This document shows, piece after piece, positions 25,677 through 34,837 of a DNA stretch of 64,000 bases. Numbering within the stretch: position 1 is the first letter of the stretch; each line of letters begins with the position of its first letter. The position numbers were made by a program, and so were the translations under genes. The stretch is from Frankia alni ACN14a. Lineage in GTDB: Bacteria > Actinomycetota > Actinomycetes > Frankiales > Frankiaceae. The notes under the pieces were generated by a model. That model worked only from the letters and a program-made list of their open reading frames with translations. It was not told the DNA's origin and searched no databases. The stretch lies in NCBI RefSeq assembly GCF_000058485.1, contig NC_008278.1, positions 5,016,962 through 5,080,961 on the forward strand, read 5' to 3'.

Positions 25677-27019
25677 GCATCGACCTCTTCCCTGATCTCG
25701 TTGGCAACCAGGAAGCGCGCCACGCTGTCGAGCTTCTCGCAGGTCTCCTCGAATTCCCTGGCTGGCTGTGACTGACCGACTATCCCGGCACCCGCACGCA
25801 GCCAGGTGCGACCGTTCTCGCGGAAGACCGTGCGCAGGACCAGTGCGGCGTCCAGCGCGCCGGAACTGTCGACGGTCAGGACTGCGCCGCCGTAGAGGCC
25901 GCGACGGTCCCCCTCGTGGCGTCGAATCGCGGCGAAGGCCGCTTCCTTTGGTACTCCCGACACGGTGACCGCGGGAAAGACAGCCGTGAAGGCGTCCCAG
26001 GCGTCCGCCCCGGCCGCCAGCTTTCCGGTCACCTGGGAGGCGAGATGCTGGACGCTACCCCTTTCCTCGACCGACATGAGGTCGCGAACTCCCACCGAGT
26101 TCGGTTCGCAGACCGTGAGCAATTCGTCATGGCCGATCTTGACGGAGATGGCGTGCTCATAGATCTCCTTCGCGGACGACAGGAGTTCCAGGCGCCGGCG
26201 GGTGTTCTCCGCGGCGCTCTCCGTGAATGCCCTCGTGCCGGCAAGCGGGTGGCTGACGACCGTGCCGTCCACGTCGACGCTGACCACGATCTCCGGGCTG
26301 AAACCGGCTGCTTCCAGCCCGTCCAACCGCAGCAGGAAGGACCGGGCGGGATTGTTCCTACGCCTGCCAAGAACATAGGAGGCGGCCAGGTCGATGTCGC
26401 TGTCAATCTCGATCTTCCGCGACAGGATGACCTTCTGCAACACATCTGCAGTGATCTCCTGGACGGCGCTCGCGACTGACGCGCAGTACTCGTCTCGGCC
26501 GATGTTCCGCACGTTGATCGGCGCCGCCCGGCGGTGGGCACTGTCCGCCCGCGTGGAAAGCAGGTCGACGAGCGTCGCAAGGGTGCCGGGGTCGCTGGAA
26601 CGCACGTGAGCCACGCCGGCGTGCAGACGCACCTCGCTTCGCGGCACGATGAGGTGTAGAAGCCGCTCGTTGTCTAGACGCTCCCGGCTGCCGTCCCTCG
26701 CGTAGGAAAGTTCGAACGCGGCCCAGCCATACACTCGCCACTGCGGCAGCGGCAGCATGGCGAGCAGCTCACTGACCCGCCGCAGCGGCCGGCCGTCCCA
26801 GGCAAACTCCGCCTCCCGCACACCTCGCAGCGTCGCGCCGTCGCGGTCGAGGCGAATATCGGCGAGAATGCCGCCCGCATAGCACCAGATGCTCTCGTTC
26901 TCATAGACGACGAACTCGTGGTGGGGACCGGACTCGGCCAGTCGGGCCATGACGGCCAGGGGATCTTCCGATGTCTTGACTCTGGCTTCGACGTAACACG
27001 GCGAGCCCATGTTGTCCAT
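25673..27019 (-). CDS. Salicylate synthase (MbtI/Irp9-type, chorismate-utilising)
   Basis: This 448-residue enzyme belongs to the anthranilate/isochorismate synthase family. VLQKVILSRKIEI carries the Lys general base, HPLAGTR and SAKEIYEH carry Mg-binding and substrate residues, and FPAVTVSGVPKEAAF and AGAGIVGQSQPAREFEETCEKL-like C-terminal segments match MbtI and Irp9. Those convert chorismate to salicylate in one protein, so no separate lyase is needed and none is seen. The start MDNMG at 27019 is chosen because earlier residues in the open frame are not family-like. It is the first gene of the 13-gene operon. Confidence 0.9.
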   Translation of the reverse strand: MDNMGSPCYVEARVKTSEDPLAVMARLAESGPHHEFVVYENESIWCYAGGILADIRLDRDGATLRGVREAEFAWDGRPLRRVSELLAMLPLPQWRVYGWAAFELSYARDGSRERLDNERLLHLIVPRSEVRLHAGVAHVRSSDPGTLATLVDLLSTRADSAHRRAAPINVRNIGRDEYCASVASAVQEITADVLQKVILSRKIEIDSDIDLAASYVLGRRRNNPARSFLLRLDGLEAAGFSPEIVVSVDVDGTVVSHPLAGTRAFTESAAENTRRRLELLSSAKEIYEHAISVKIGHDELLTVCEPNSVGVRDLMSVEERGSVQHLASQVTGKLAAGADAWDAFTAVFPAVTVSGVPKEAAFAAIRRHEGDRRGLYGGAVLTVDSSGALDAALVLRTVFRENGRTWLRAGAGIVGQSQPAREFEETCEKLDSVARFLVANEIREEVDA

Positions 27020-27173
27020 CCCGGCTGACCTCGATTCCGTGAGCGGCGGCGGCAGAAAGGGGAGATGGCCGATGCGGTGGCGGGCAATGCCCGGCGCGGG
27101 GGAACTGCTTCTGCGAGCTGGCGAGTAGGGCCCTGAATGTCTCGCCGGCGAGACAGACCGTCCGCCGCAGCCA

Positions 27174-27204
27174 AGGATAGTGCAACGGTGTCGGGTGGCG
27201 TCAA
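27174..27204 (-). promoter_or_regulatory. Putative promoter of the salicyl-aminocyclitol operon
   Basis: On the minus strand TTGACG (27204-27199) and TATCCT (27179-27174) are separated by 19 bases, about 150 bases ahead of the salicylate synthase start. No other gene lies in the 27020-27544 gap. The upstream edge of this region is cut by the IS630-type insertion at 27549, which may have removed distal regulatory sequence. Confidence 0.4.
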
Positions 27205-27548
27205 ACGACGCGGACATGCAGAAAAGGCGAGACGGGCGGCCCGCAGCACCGGATGACAGAAGACGGGGCATCGGTGGACGTCTCAATGAGCAGTGCAGTC
27301 GTCCTGGCGTCGGCGGCGAATTACTCTCGTCCACCACACAGCCGGCGTGATTGTTGTGGCCGGTGTGGTCGTGTGGTAATTCAGGCGGCACACGAGCAGG
27401 CGGACGGAGTCCGACCTGGTATAGCCGACCTGCTCGCTCGGCGCAGTCTCGTTGATTTCCGTGCTGGCCCGGCAGATTTTCCCACCGCGGGGTGCCATGG
27501 GTTGCCGTGACCGATCCACGGGCGGCGCTTCGGGGGTCTTCGAAGTTA

Positions 27549-28701
27549 CTGATCTTGAGTTCGTGGGGTGACGTCCGGATCTTGTGGGGTACCCCAGGCA
27601 TGTGAGGTATCCGGATGGCGGTGGATTGACCGCCGCCGGTCGTGCACGACGGGAACAGATCCGGCTGCGGGCCGCGGACCTGTTCGCCCGGGGGATGTCA
27701 CCACCGGAGGTGGTCAGGCGGCTGTGGGTGTCCCGCACGTCGGCGTATGCCTGGCATCAGCGGTGGGAGGCCGGCGGTCCGGACGCACTGCGTTCGGTGG
27801 GGCCGGGGTCACGGTGCCGGCTGGACGACGAGCAGCGGGTCCGGCTGGCGGCGGAGTTGGATCGCGGGCCGGTGGCGCACGGCTGGACCGTCGACCAGCG
27901 GTGGACCCTGGGCCGGTTTGCCACGCTGATCGCCCGGCTGTTCGGGGTGTCCTACACCCTGACCGGGGTGGACAAGCTGCTGTACCGCATGGGGTATTCC
28001 GCGTAGCGGCCGGTACACCGGGCGGTGGAACGCGACGAGACCGCGATCGTGACCTGGCGGCGGGAGGTGTGGCCGGAGGTAGAACAACGGCCGCGGCCCG
28101 CGGCGCCTGGATCTGCTTGCTCGACGAGACAGGCCAGGGGCTGAGGCCCCCGAAGGGACGGACCAGGTCCCGGCGCGGACATACCCCGATCGTGACCGTG
28201 GCCGGGCGGCGTTCCCCGCGGATCTCGATCGCCGGGATGGTCTGCGTCCGCCCGGGTCGCCGGCCCCGGCTGATCTATCGGCTGCTGGTCCACCGGGGCC
28301 GCCGCGGTGAGCGGAAGGGCTTCGTCGCCCGGGACTTCATCCGGTTGTTGACCGCCGCGTACCACCAGCTCGACGGGAAGATCATGGTGGTGTGGGACAA
28401 CCTGCCCGGCCATCATGCCCACGTGGTCGGTGAGTTCATCGACAGCCACGCGGACTGGTTGAGCGTGTACTGGCTGCCCTCCTACGCCCCGGAGATCAAT
28501 CCGGTGGAGGGCCTGTGGGCGCACCTGAAGACCGGTGTCCTGGCCAACCTCGCCGCACGCGGCCTGGACCACCTGATCCGCGTCATCAAGACCGCGCTGA
28601 AACGCGCCCAGTACCGCCCCGACCTGCTGTGGGGTTTCCTGGCCGAGACCGGACTCAGCCTGGAACCCCCGTAGCCTGTCACCCTACGAATTCAAGATCA
28701 G
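27549..28701. mobile_element. IS630-type insertion sequence with inactive transposase
   Basis: The element is bounded by a 28-base inverted repeat, 27545-27572 against 28678-28705, with 26 identical positions. The repeat core begins CTGATCTTGA. TA dinucleotides at 27547-27548 and 28702-28703 flank it, as expected for IS630/Tc1-type insertion with TA duplication. The total is about 1,153 bases. It lies between cluster 1 and the ATP-grasp operon. Confidence 0.8.
27602..28674 (+). pseudogene. IS630-family transposase (premature stop and frameshift)
   Basis: The first part has the HTH region LFARGMSPPEVVRRLWVSRT and ends at a TAG (28004-28006) in RMGYSA. The family sequence resumes after the stop (RPVHRAVERDETAIVTWRRE). 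A further frameshift near 28085-28100 leads to the DDE domain: CLLDETGQG with the first Asp, MVVWDNLPGHHAH with the second, and LPSYAPEINPVEGLWAHLK with the Glu. All three catalytic residues survive but cannot be read as one protein. Confidence 0.75.
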
Positions 28702-28705
28702 TAAC

Positions 28706-29406
28706 CTCCGCCACTTGGCCTGACGATGCGACCCCGATACAGCACGAAGCCTGACAACTCCCTCGCGGGCTCCCCGTGGCCTCAGGCTCGACCATGAACC
28801 TGCACGGTTACTCACCGCGTTCGAAGGGTAGCTCAACGTCTGATTTCGTACCTTGTTTGTCCGATTTGCTGGTCGAGAACCATGGCGATGAGGAGCGCCA
28901 ACGGGTCCTTGGTCAGCAGCTCGTCCGCCTCGTCGATCTGGCTCAGGTGAAGTCCCACGTCACAACGGTAGCTTCCTGGACTGCGGATGATCTCGTCCGG
29001 GTCCCGCCCGATCTCGGCGCAGTGGGACTTGAGGAGATCGTCGCGCTGCCGAAAGTGCTCCAACGGCGGGCCGGGGTAGTTCCCACGCAGACCGCACCCC
29101 TCAGACGGATGACCGGGCCGTCGTGGTCGAACGGATCGGCTTCGGCCCACACCCGGCGATGATCACGCGCGATTCGGCGAGGCCGCGGACAGCCTGACCG
29201 GCCGAGACCAGGGGCACGCCGTAGACCTCGAACGACTATTCAACGGCCCTGTGGGAACTCGTACGCGTTGTCACACACGGCGAGGTTCGGGTGTATCCCG
29301 TTGCAGCCCGCAGCGCGAGGACGCGGCTGCTTCTTCTCGGGAAGCCTGGCGTCCGCGACACGTCGGCGCCAGAAACTCGCCGACGCCAACACCATGCTCT
29401 TCAGGG
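28706..29406 (-). pseudogene. Remnants of an LLM F420-type oxidoreductase and an HhH-GPD protein
   Basis: On the minus strand, about 29152-28955 reads WAEADPFDHDGPVIRLRG, then in another frame LLKSHCAEIGRDPDEIIRS, then EATVVTWDF and a stop. This is the C-terminal end of a luciferase-like F420-dependent oxidoreductase with two frameshifts. Overlapping its stop, a GTG opens LHLSQIDEADELLTKDPLALL followed by IAMVLDQQI, the N-terminus of an HhH-GPD base-excision-repair family protein, cut off at about 28836. The pair looks like an ancestral gene neighbourhood broken by later insertions. The rest of the stretch shows nothing. Confidence 0.55.
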
Positions 29407-30654
29407 TCAGGTCAGATAGAGGTCAGTCTCCTCCAGAGCTCGAAGCTGTCGGTAGTCCCGGTCGACCGCCTGCGGGTCCGACGCGGCCAGATAGACGAAA
29501 CCGGGGGAGCTGGGAAGATCAATGGTGGCGCCGAGATGCTCCCCTGGCCGGAGGTGATGGCTGAGGGCGACGAAGGTGGGCAGCTCCTCCAGCCGAGCCG
29601 CCCACTCCAGCGAGCGCACGGTCCCGGCGGTGCGGCTGATCAGGGCGATGTTGCGCAGCGCCCCCAGCGAGCGGACTGTCCTGTCGTCGAACGCCGCGAC
29701 CCGGTCGGGGTCGAGCAGGGACTCGGCCAACAGACTGGTCTGGGAGACGCCGCAGTATTTCTCCACCACCCACGGCAGGGTGCCGCCGCCCAGCCGGGCG
29801 CCGGACTCCACCAGGACGGGCCCCCGGTTGGTGATCATTACCTCGGTGTGCGCGGCGCCGTGCCTGACGCCGAGCGCGTCGAGCACTGCCGGAACGAAAT
29901 CCCGCAGCGGCGCGGATTCCTCCGATCCGGCGGGGACGAGATCTTCGTGATCGTAAACAGGTCGACGGTCTGGACCGAGGCGCTTGGAATAGCGCCAGAC
30001 CTCGACGATGCGGTGCCGCCCGGCATGCGACACGGTGTTCGCGTAGTATTCGACCCCTCGCAGGCGCTCTTGGACCAGCACTGTCGGGTTCGGCTCGCGA
30101 TAGAGGTTGCGCGCGGCAAGCACCCGGGTGCAGGCCGTCCGCACCTCGTCTGGCGTCCGGCAGAACCACACGTTGTCGCTACCGGCGCTGCTCGGCGGTT
30201 TCACGACGACGTCTGTCAGCCGACGCCGCGCGTACCAGGTGCGTGCCTCGTCCGCGTCCGTGAAGCTCCAGGTGCGCGGAACCGTCAGACCCGCCTCAGC
30301 CGCCGCCCGACCCATCGTCGCCTTGTCCCGCCTGGCCGCCGACGTGGCCGGGTGATTGCCGTCGAGGCCCAGGTGGTGGGCCAGGATGTCGGCGAGCACG
30401 ACCCCCGACTCGGTACCTGCCACCACGCTGGTCACCCCGAGTGCCGCCAGCTCCCCGGCCAGCCGGGCGGGGTCGCCGGCGCCGGTCAGGCAGGCCTCGT
30501 AGTGCGTCGGATCGAACCCGTCGGTGAAGAACGCGGGCATGTCCTCGGAGCTCTGCACGTGCACACAGGACGCCCCGCGTCGGGTGAGCGCCGCGACGAG
30601 CGCCCGACCCGTCGAGTGGCCGTCGACCACTGCCACCCGCGCCTGCCCGCTCAC
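29407..30654 (-). CDS. ATP-grasp ligase (BacD/carbamoyl-phosphate-synthase-like fold)
   Basis: The 415-residue protein has the normal ATP-grasp order. A preATP-grasp domain (AVVDGHSTGRALVAALTRRG) comes first. VVKPPSSAGSDNVWFCRT forms the ATP lid with the Lys, and TVLVQERLRGVEYYANTVSH holds the adenine-binding and acidic part. GAAHTEVMITNRGPVLVESG has the Glu and Asn/Glu Mg ligands. Members such as BacD join two amino acids through an acyl-phosphate. The GTG at 30654 gives a proper N-terminus 37 bases after the preceding gene. It is the last gene of the nine-gene operon and probably forms a peptide or amide bond. Confidence 0.85.
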   Translation of the reverse strand: MSGQARVAVVDGHSTGRALVAALTRRGASCVHVQSSEDMPAFFTDGFDPTHYEACLTGAGDPARLAGELAALGVTSVVAGTESGVVLADILAHHLGLDGNHPATSAARRDKATMGRAAAEAGLTVPRTWSFTDADEARTWYARRRLTDVVVKPPSSAGSDNVWFCRTPDEVRTACTRVLAARNLYREPNPTVLVQERLRGVEYYANTVSHAGRHRIVEVWRYSKRLGPDRRPVYDHEDLVPAGSEESAPLRDFVPAVLDALGVRHGAAHTEVMITNRGPVLVESGARLGGGTLPWVVEKYCGVSQTSLLAESLLDPDRVAAFDDRTVRSLGALRNIALISRTAGTVRSLEWAARLEELPTFVALSHHLRPGEHLGATIDLPSSPGFVYLAASDPQAVDRDYRQLRALEETDLYLT

Positions 30655-30691
30655 TGGTATGCCATCCTCGGATCGGACATCACCAGGCAGC

Positions 30692-32110
30692 TCACGGGCG
30701 CTCCTCGTGAAAGCAGCAGCCGACCCGGGCGCCGCCCGACATGCTGACGACACCGACTGCGGGGTCGGTGCTGCCGCGCACAATGCAGCCGCCGTAACCA
30801 TCGCTGGCCCCGGTCACGTCAGGGTCGGACAGGAACACACCCCAGTTGAGGTACAGGTTTTCCGTACCGCGTCCGTCACCGTCCGCCGCGGCGAAGGGCT
30901 CCGGGCGGGGGCGTACCCGGCGCTGGAGCACGTAGGGCTGGCCCATCGCCTCGGTGACCCGTGCTCGCCACTGCTCGGGCGACACGGTCCAGCCGGGGAC
31001 GATACCGTTTCCGCCATGTAGCAGGGTCGGCTTGAGCACCAGATCGTCCTGGTCCGCGGCTGCGAACGTCATCAGCTCGTGCTCGGAGCCGTCGGTATCC
31101 GTCACCGTCGGTTGGACGGGGCGGGTCCACGGAAGAAAACGATCAAGACAGTCGCGTTCGGCTGGAGTGCAGGTCGCTCGGAACCGGTCGCCCGACAGCA
31201 GGGCCAGGGCGCCCTTGTTGCCGTACAGCTCGGCATCGAGCCGGCTGAACAGGCCGAGCGCGCCCCGGGTCGCGGCGTCCAGGATCGGCTCCACCGCGGC
31301 GAGATCGTCCTCGGTGACGATCTCCTCGACCAGGAAGAAGCGGAACACGACGTCGATGACCTGGTCTTCGAGCACCAGCCGGTCGCCTCGGGACCGCAGC
31401 TGTCCCACATGGCACGGAAGGGCGTCCAGGCCCATCTCGCCGAGCAGGGCCGCCATCACCCGCAGCCGCGGCTCGTAGGTCACGAAACTCGCCGGCCAGT
31501 CGGTGAGTGCGACAACCGGCCGCCGGCCGTCCGGGAGATTCGCCGCGCATTCTGCGCGCAGTGAGTCGACGATGTGCTGGAGCGTGTCGATGTAGCCGAG
31601 CCCGTGTTCGTCGGTGAACTCCCGCAGGGCGGGATGCTTGAGCATGGCGCGGTTGATATCGGCGTTCTCAAATCCGCCCAGGGCGCTTGTGATGTTGAGT
31701 TCGAGGAGCTTGAAGCCGTCGTTGTCCCGGTAGAGGTCGGACCGCGCCAGCGGGACCAGGGGCGCGCCGGTGTTCGCGCCCCGCAGCACTGCCGAGACCT
31801 GCTGGGGGTTCATGCCGACGGCCTGCGCGAACTGGCGCAGGTCGCCGTCGTGGAGCCGGTCCGGGATGTCCATCAGCATCGTGTAAAGGCAGCGCAGGTC
31901 AGCCGCTAGGCAGTCTCGTTCCGCCGCCGACAGGAAGACCGGCGAGGGCAGGAAGCGCCCGCGGTAGGCCACGGCCAGCAGTTCCGAGGCGTCCGCGTCC
32001 GAGGTGAGCGCCGCTGGATCGACGGTGAGCCGCACGAGATGGTCGAGGTACTTCCTGCCCAGATCGGCTGCGGGCAGGAAGTCCGTCGGTGATCGAACGG
32101 GCCTGTTCAA
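30692..32110 (-). CDS. Circularly permuted ATP-grasp-like protein 1
   Basis: The 472-residue protein resembles the glutathionylspermidine-synthase-like, circularly permuted ATP-grasp group. ELNITSALGGFENADINRA lies in the substrate half, FRFFLVEEIV in the middle, FSRLDAELYGNKGALALLS ahead of the ATP site, and DDLVLKPTLLHGGNGIVPG is the nucleotide-binding Lys and glycine loop. LNWGVFLSDPD is in the last strand. It starts at a TTG with a strong GGAGG site and overlaps the M20 peptidase stop by 4 bases. It shares layout with the protein at 35544-36944. It probably forms an amide bond; the substrate is unknown. Confidence 0.75.
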   Translation of the reverse strand: MNRPVRSPTDFLPAADLGRKYLDHLVRLTVDPAALTSDADASELLAVAYRGRFLPSPVFLSAAERDCLAADLRCLYTMLMDIPDRLHDGDLRQFAQAVGMNPQQVSAVLRGANTGAPLVPLARSDLYRDNDGFKLLELNITSALGGFENADINRAMLKHPALREFTDEHGLGYIDTLQHIVDSLRAECAANLPDGRRPVVALTDWPASFVTYEPRLRVMAALLGEMGLDALPCHVGQLRSRGDRLVLEDQVIDVVFRFFLVEEIVTEDDLAAVEPILDAATRGALGLFSRLDAELYGNKGALALLSGDRFRATCTPAERDCLDRFLPWTRPVQPTVTDTDGSEHELMTFAAADQDDLVLKPTLLHGGNGIVPGWTVSPEQWRARVTEAMGQPYVLQRRVRPRPEPFAAADGDGRGTENLYLNWGVFLSDPDVTGASDGYGGCIVRGSTDPAVGVVSMSGGARVGCCFHEERP

Positions 32111-33291
32111 GGTCGAACCTCCGACGCTGGGTGCGGACCGATGTTCCGGAGCCTGTCGGGCGGAATCCCCGCGGCGTCCGCGAACAGGAAGCGGGCGAGC
32201 GCCGCGTGGCAGGCCGCCAGCTCAGCACCGCTGACGGTCTCGCGGCCGGTGTGGGCGAGCTCGGAATCCCCCGGACCGAAGTTGACGGCGGGAACGCCGT
32301 GGGCCGCGAACCGTCCGACGTCAGTCCAGCCGAGTTTCGGTCGCACGTCCACCCCGGCGCTCGCTCGCAGCGCCGCGAGCAGGGGATGCTCCAGATTGGG
32401 TGGCGCGGGCGGCGAGGACAGGACCACCTGGGTGCCGTCGGCGTCCCCGGCGAGGCCGACCACTGTGCCCAGCGCCTCCTCGCTGCTCAGGTTCGGCGCG
32501 TGCCGGAAGTTCACCCGTACCTGACAGGCATCCGGCACGACATTGCCCTGCACGCCGCTGCTCACCCCCACGACGGAAAGGGACTGCCGGTAGGTGAGTC
32601 CGTCGACGACCGCGGGGCCCGGTTCAAAACTCCCGAACCGGGCCAGGGCGGGAGTCGCACGATGAATGGCGTTGACGCCCCGCCATGGTCGCGCGGTGTG
32701 GGCGCGTGAGCCGTCATAGCGCAGCTCGACAACCAGATTGCCCTGGCAGCCCGCCTCGAGGAGGCCGCCGGTCGGCTCGAGCAGAATCGCCAGGTCGGCC
32801 TGGAGGAAATCCTGGTACCGGTCGAACAGCAGGGTCATCCCGCTGCGACGGGAGCCAACCTCCTCGTTGTCGTAGAAAACGAACGTGAGGTGATGGTCGG
32901 AGTCCTGCGCCCGTTCGGCCAGGACCAGCATCACGGCGAGACCGCCCTTCATGTCCACCGCGCCAAGCCCGGATACCGTTCCCGGTATTGCCGTGGGGTA
33001 ATTTTTCGCTGCTGGCACCGTGTCGAGATGGCCGGCCAGCACCACGTGCCGATCCCGCGCGGGTTTCCCCGCCTGTGCACCCCGCGTCGTCGCGATGATG
33101 TTGTTGCCGTCCCGGATCATCCGCAGACCGGGTGCGCGGGCCCGCAGGCGGTGCTCCACCAGCCCGGCCAGCAGGTGCTCGTCGCCGCTGACCGACGGCA
33201 CCTCCACCAGCGCCGCGGCCAACCGCAGCAGGTCCGTGCGCTCGAGCACCTCGACGCCGGCGGTCGGGTACCGCCCTGACTGCGAGTACAT
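32107..33291 (-). CDS. M20-family metallopeptidase (DapE/ArgE-like)
   Basis: The 394-residue enzyme keeps the di-zinc site: GHLDTVP (first His and Asp), GLGAVDMKGGLAVM (bridging Asp), YDNEEVGS (catalytic Glu), EPTGG, and FGPGDSELAHT with the last His. DGSRAHTARPW marks the dimerisation or lid domain. M20 members remove acyl or amino-acid groups from N-acyl amino acids or dipeptides (DapE: succinyl; ArgE: acetyl). In an ATP-grasp peptide operon it may remove a protecting group or trim a precursor (inference). The ATG at 33291 follows AGAGAGGAACTGG. Confidence 0.85.
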   Translation of the reverse strand: MYSQSGRYPTAGVEVLERTDLLRLAAALVEVPSVSGDEHLLAGLVEHRLRARAPGLRMIRDGNNIIATTRGAQAGKPARDRHVVLAGHLDTVPAAKNYPTAIPGTVSGLGAVDMKGGLAVMLVLAERAQDSDHHLTFVFYDNEEVGSRRSGMTLLFDRYQDFLQADLAILLEPTGGLLEAGCQGNLVVELRYDGSRAHTARPWRGVNAIHRATPALARFGSFEPGPAVVDGLTYRQSLSVVGVSSGVQGNVVPDACQVRVNFRHAPNLSSEEALGTVVGLAGDADGTQVVLSSPPAPPNLEHPLLAALRASAGVDVRPKLGWTDVGRFAAHGVPAVNFGPGDSELAHTGRETVSGAELAACHAALARFLFADAAGIPPDRLRNIGPHPASEVRP

Positions 33292-33361
33292 CCAGTTCCT
33301 CTCTGTGTCCGAGTCTGTGTGCGAGCTCTGCGTCTCTGTGTGCGAACTCGGCGTCCGAGAG

Positions 33362-34837
33362 CTACCGCGGATCGGAGATCCACCGGCGGCGGGCTCCCTC
33401 GGCGAGGCAGGCCGCGATCATCGTCATCAGCACCGCGCCGGCCGCGAACACGCTCGGCGTTCCGAACGCGGTGGACAGCAGCCCGCCGAGGGCCGCCCCC
33501 ACGGGCATGGCCCCCCAGGCGACGAGTCGATAGACACTGTTGACCCGGCCCTGCAACGGCCGGGGGATGCGGGTCTGGCGCAGCGCGACCACGACCACGT
33601 CCCAGGTCACCCCCGCGCAGGCGGCCGCCGCCAGCGCCAGGCCCACCCCTGTGCCCACCGGTACCAGCCAGACGGCCACATTCGCGGCGGCCATCGTGGC
33701 AGCCACGCAGACGAGCGCCTGCTCGTCGCCGAGCCGGCGCACCAGCCGCGGGGCCAACCGGGCGGCGAACACCGCCCCGACTGCCTGGCAGGCCAGCAAC
33801 AGGCCGTAACCGATGCTGCCGAGCCCAAGCACGGTATGCGCGTGCACGACCATCACCGCCAGCCCGGCGGTGAGCACCAGGTTGATTCCGCCGGCGGCCA
33901 GCGCCAGGCCTCGCAGCAACCGGTCCCGCAGCAACCACCGGGCGCCTGTTGTCATGTCGGCCAGCAGACCCGGCCGGGTGGCGCTGACCGGACCCGCACT
34001 GTCGACACCTGACCCGGGGGCTGCCGGTAGGTCGGCCGGCCGCTCGCTGGTCGATGGTCCGCCGGTCCGTCGGGTGCTCGGCTTCGCCGAGCGGACGCCG
34101 AGCAGGCTGGACAACAGCAGTGCCGACAGCAGGAAGCTGGCGGCGTCAATACCGAACGGCACCGCTGCGGCAATCGCGAACAACACCGAGCCGAGCAACG
34201 GGCCGACGAACTCGTTACCAGCCGTCTGCGCCGCGAGGAGCCGGCCGTTGGCATCGACGAGCAGCTTCCGGGGCACGACCGAGGGCACGATCACCTGCGA
34301 CGCGTTACGGAAGAACGTCTCGCAGGTGCCGATCAGGAAGAAGCAGATGTACAGGACCAGTAGATTGCCCCGGTCCAGGGCGACAGCCACCGCCAATGTC
34401 AGCAGCAGTAGCCCGCGGAACAGGTCGATGCCACGCATGGCGCGCAACAGGTCGACCCGGTCCACCAGTACGCCCGCTGGTAACCCGAACAGGACGTAGG
34501 GGAGGGTGAGCGCGGTGGTGACTCCGGCCACCAGCCGCGGGTCGTCGGTCAAGGTGTAGGCGAGCAGTGGCGCCGCCGTCAGCGACATCCCGTCGCCGAC
34601 CGCTGAGAGCGTGCTGGCGGTCCACAGCCGCGCGTACCGCCCGCCGAGCCCAGCACGCGCCGACGCCGGCTCTGTCTCGACGGCACCCGCGGTCCCGGGG
34701 CCGCTCACGGCTTCGGACCGGGCCACGGGCTCGGCGACCTCCGCCCCCGTGCACTGATCCGCCGGTGTCGGCGGTGTCCTGTCGGCGGGTGCCCGCGCTG
34801 GGCCAGGCGGCGTCGAGCCACTCGCCGTCCGGGTCAC
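33362..34837 (-). CDS. MFS exporter
   Basis: After a 40-50 residue hydrophilic N-terminus the protein (491 residues) has about twelve membrane segments in the major-facilitator pattern. Visible ones include LLLLTLAVAVALDRGNLLVL, LYICFFLIGTCETFFRNAS and LVLTAGLAVMVVHAHTVLGL. It is like drug and siderophore exporters of the DHA3/enterobactin-exporter type. The GTG start overlaps the RraA stop by 4 bases. The likely role is export of, and self-resistance to, the product of the ATP-grasp operon. Confidence 0.85.
   Translation of the reverse strand: MTRTASGSTPPGPARAPADRTPPTPADQCTGAEVAEPVARSEAVSGPGTAGAVETEPASARAGLGGRYARLWTASTLSAVGDGMSLTAAPLLAYTLTDDPRLVAGVTTALTLPYVLFGLPAGVLVDRVDLLRAMRGIDLFRGLLLLTLAVAVALDRGNLLVLYICFFLIGTCETFFRNASQVIVPSVVPRKLLVDANGRLLAAQTAGNEFVGPLLGSVLFAIAAAVPFGIDAASFLLSALLLSSLLGVRSAKPSTRRTGGPSTSERPADLPAAPGSGVDSAGPVSATRPGLLADMTTGARWLLRDRLLRGLALAAGGINLVLTAGLAVMVVHAHTVLGLGSIGYGLLLACQAVGAVFAARLAPRLVRRLGDEQALVCVAATMAAANVAVWLVPVGTGVGLALAAAACAGVTWDVVVVALRQTRIPRPLQGRVNSVYRLVAWGAMPVGAALGGLLSTAFGTPSVFAAGAVLMTMIAACLAEGARRRWISDPR

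Noticed and set aside
25673-27601. 642-residue version of salicylate synthase
   Set aside because: The extra N-terminus is not family-like, is antisense to the IS630 edge, and exceeds the usual length of about 440 residues.
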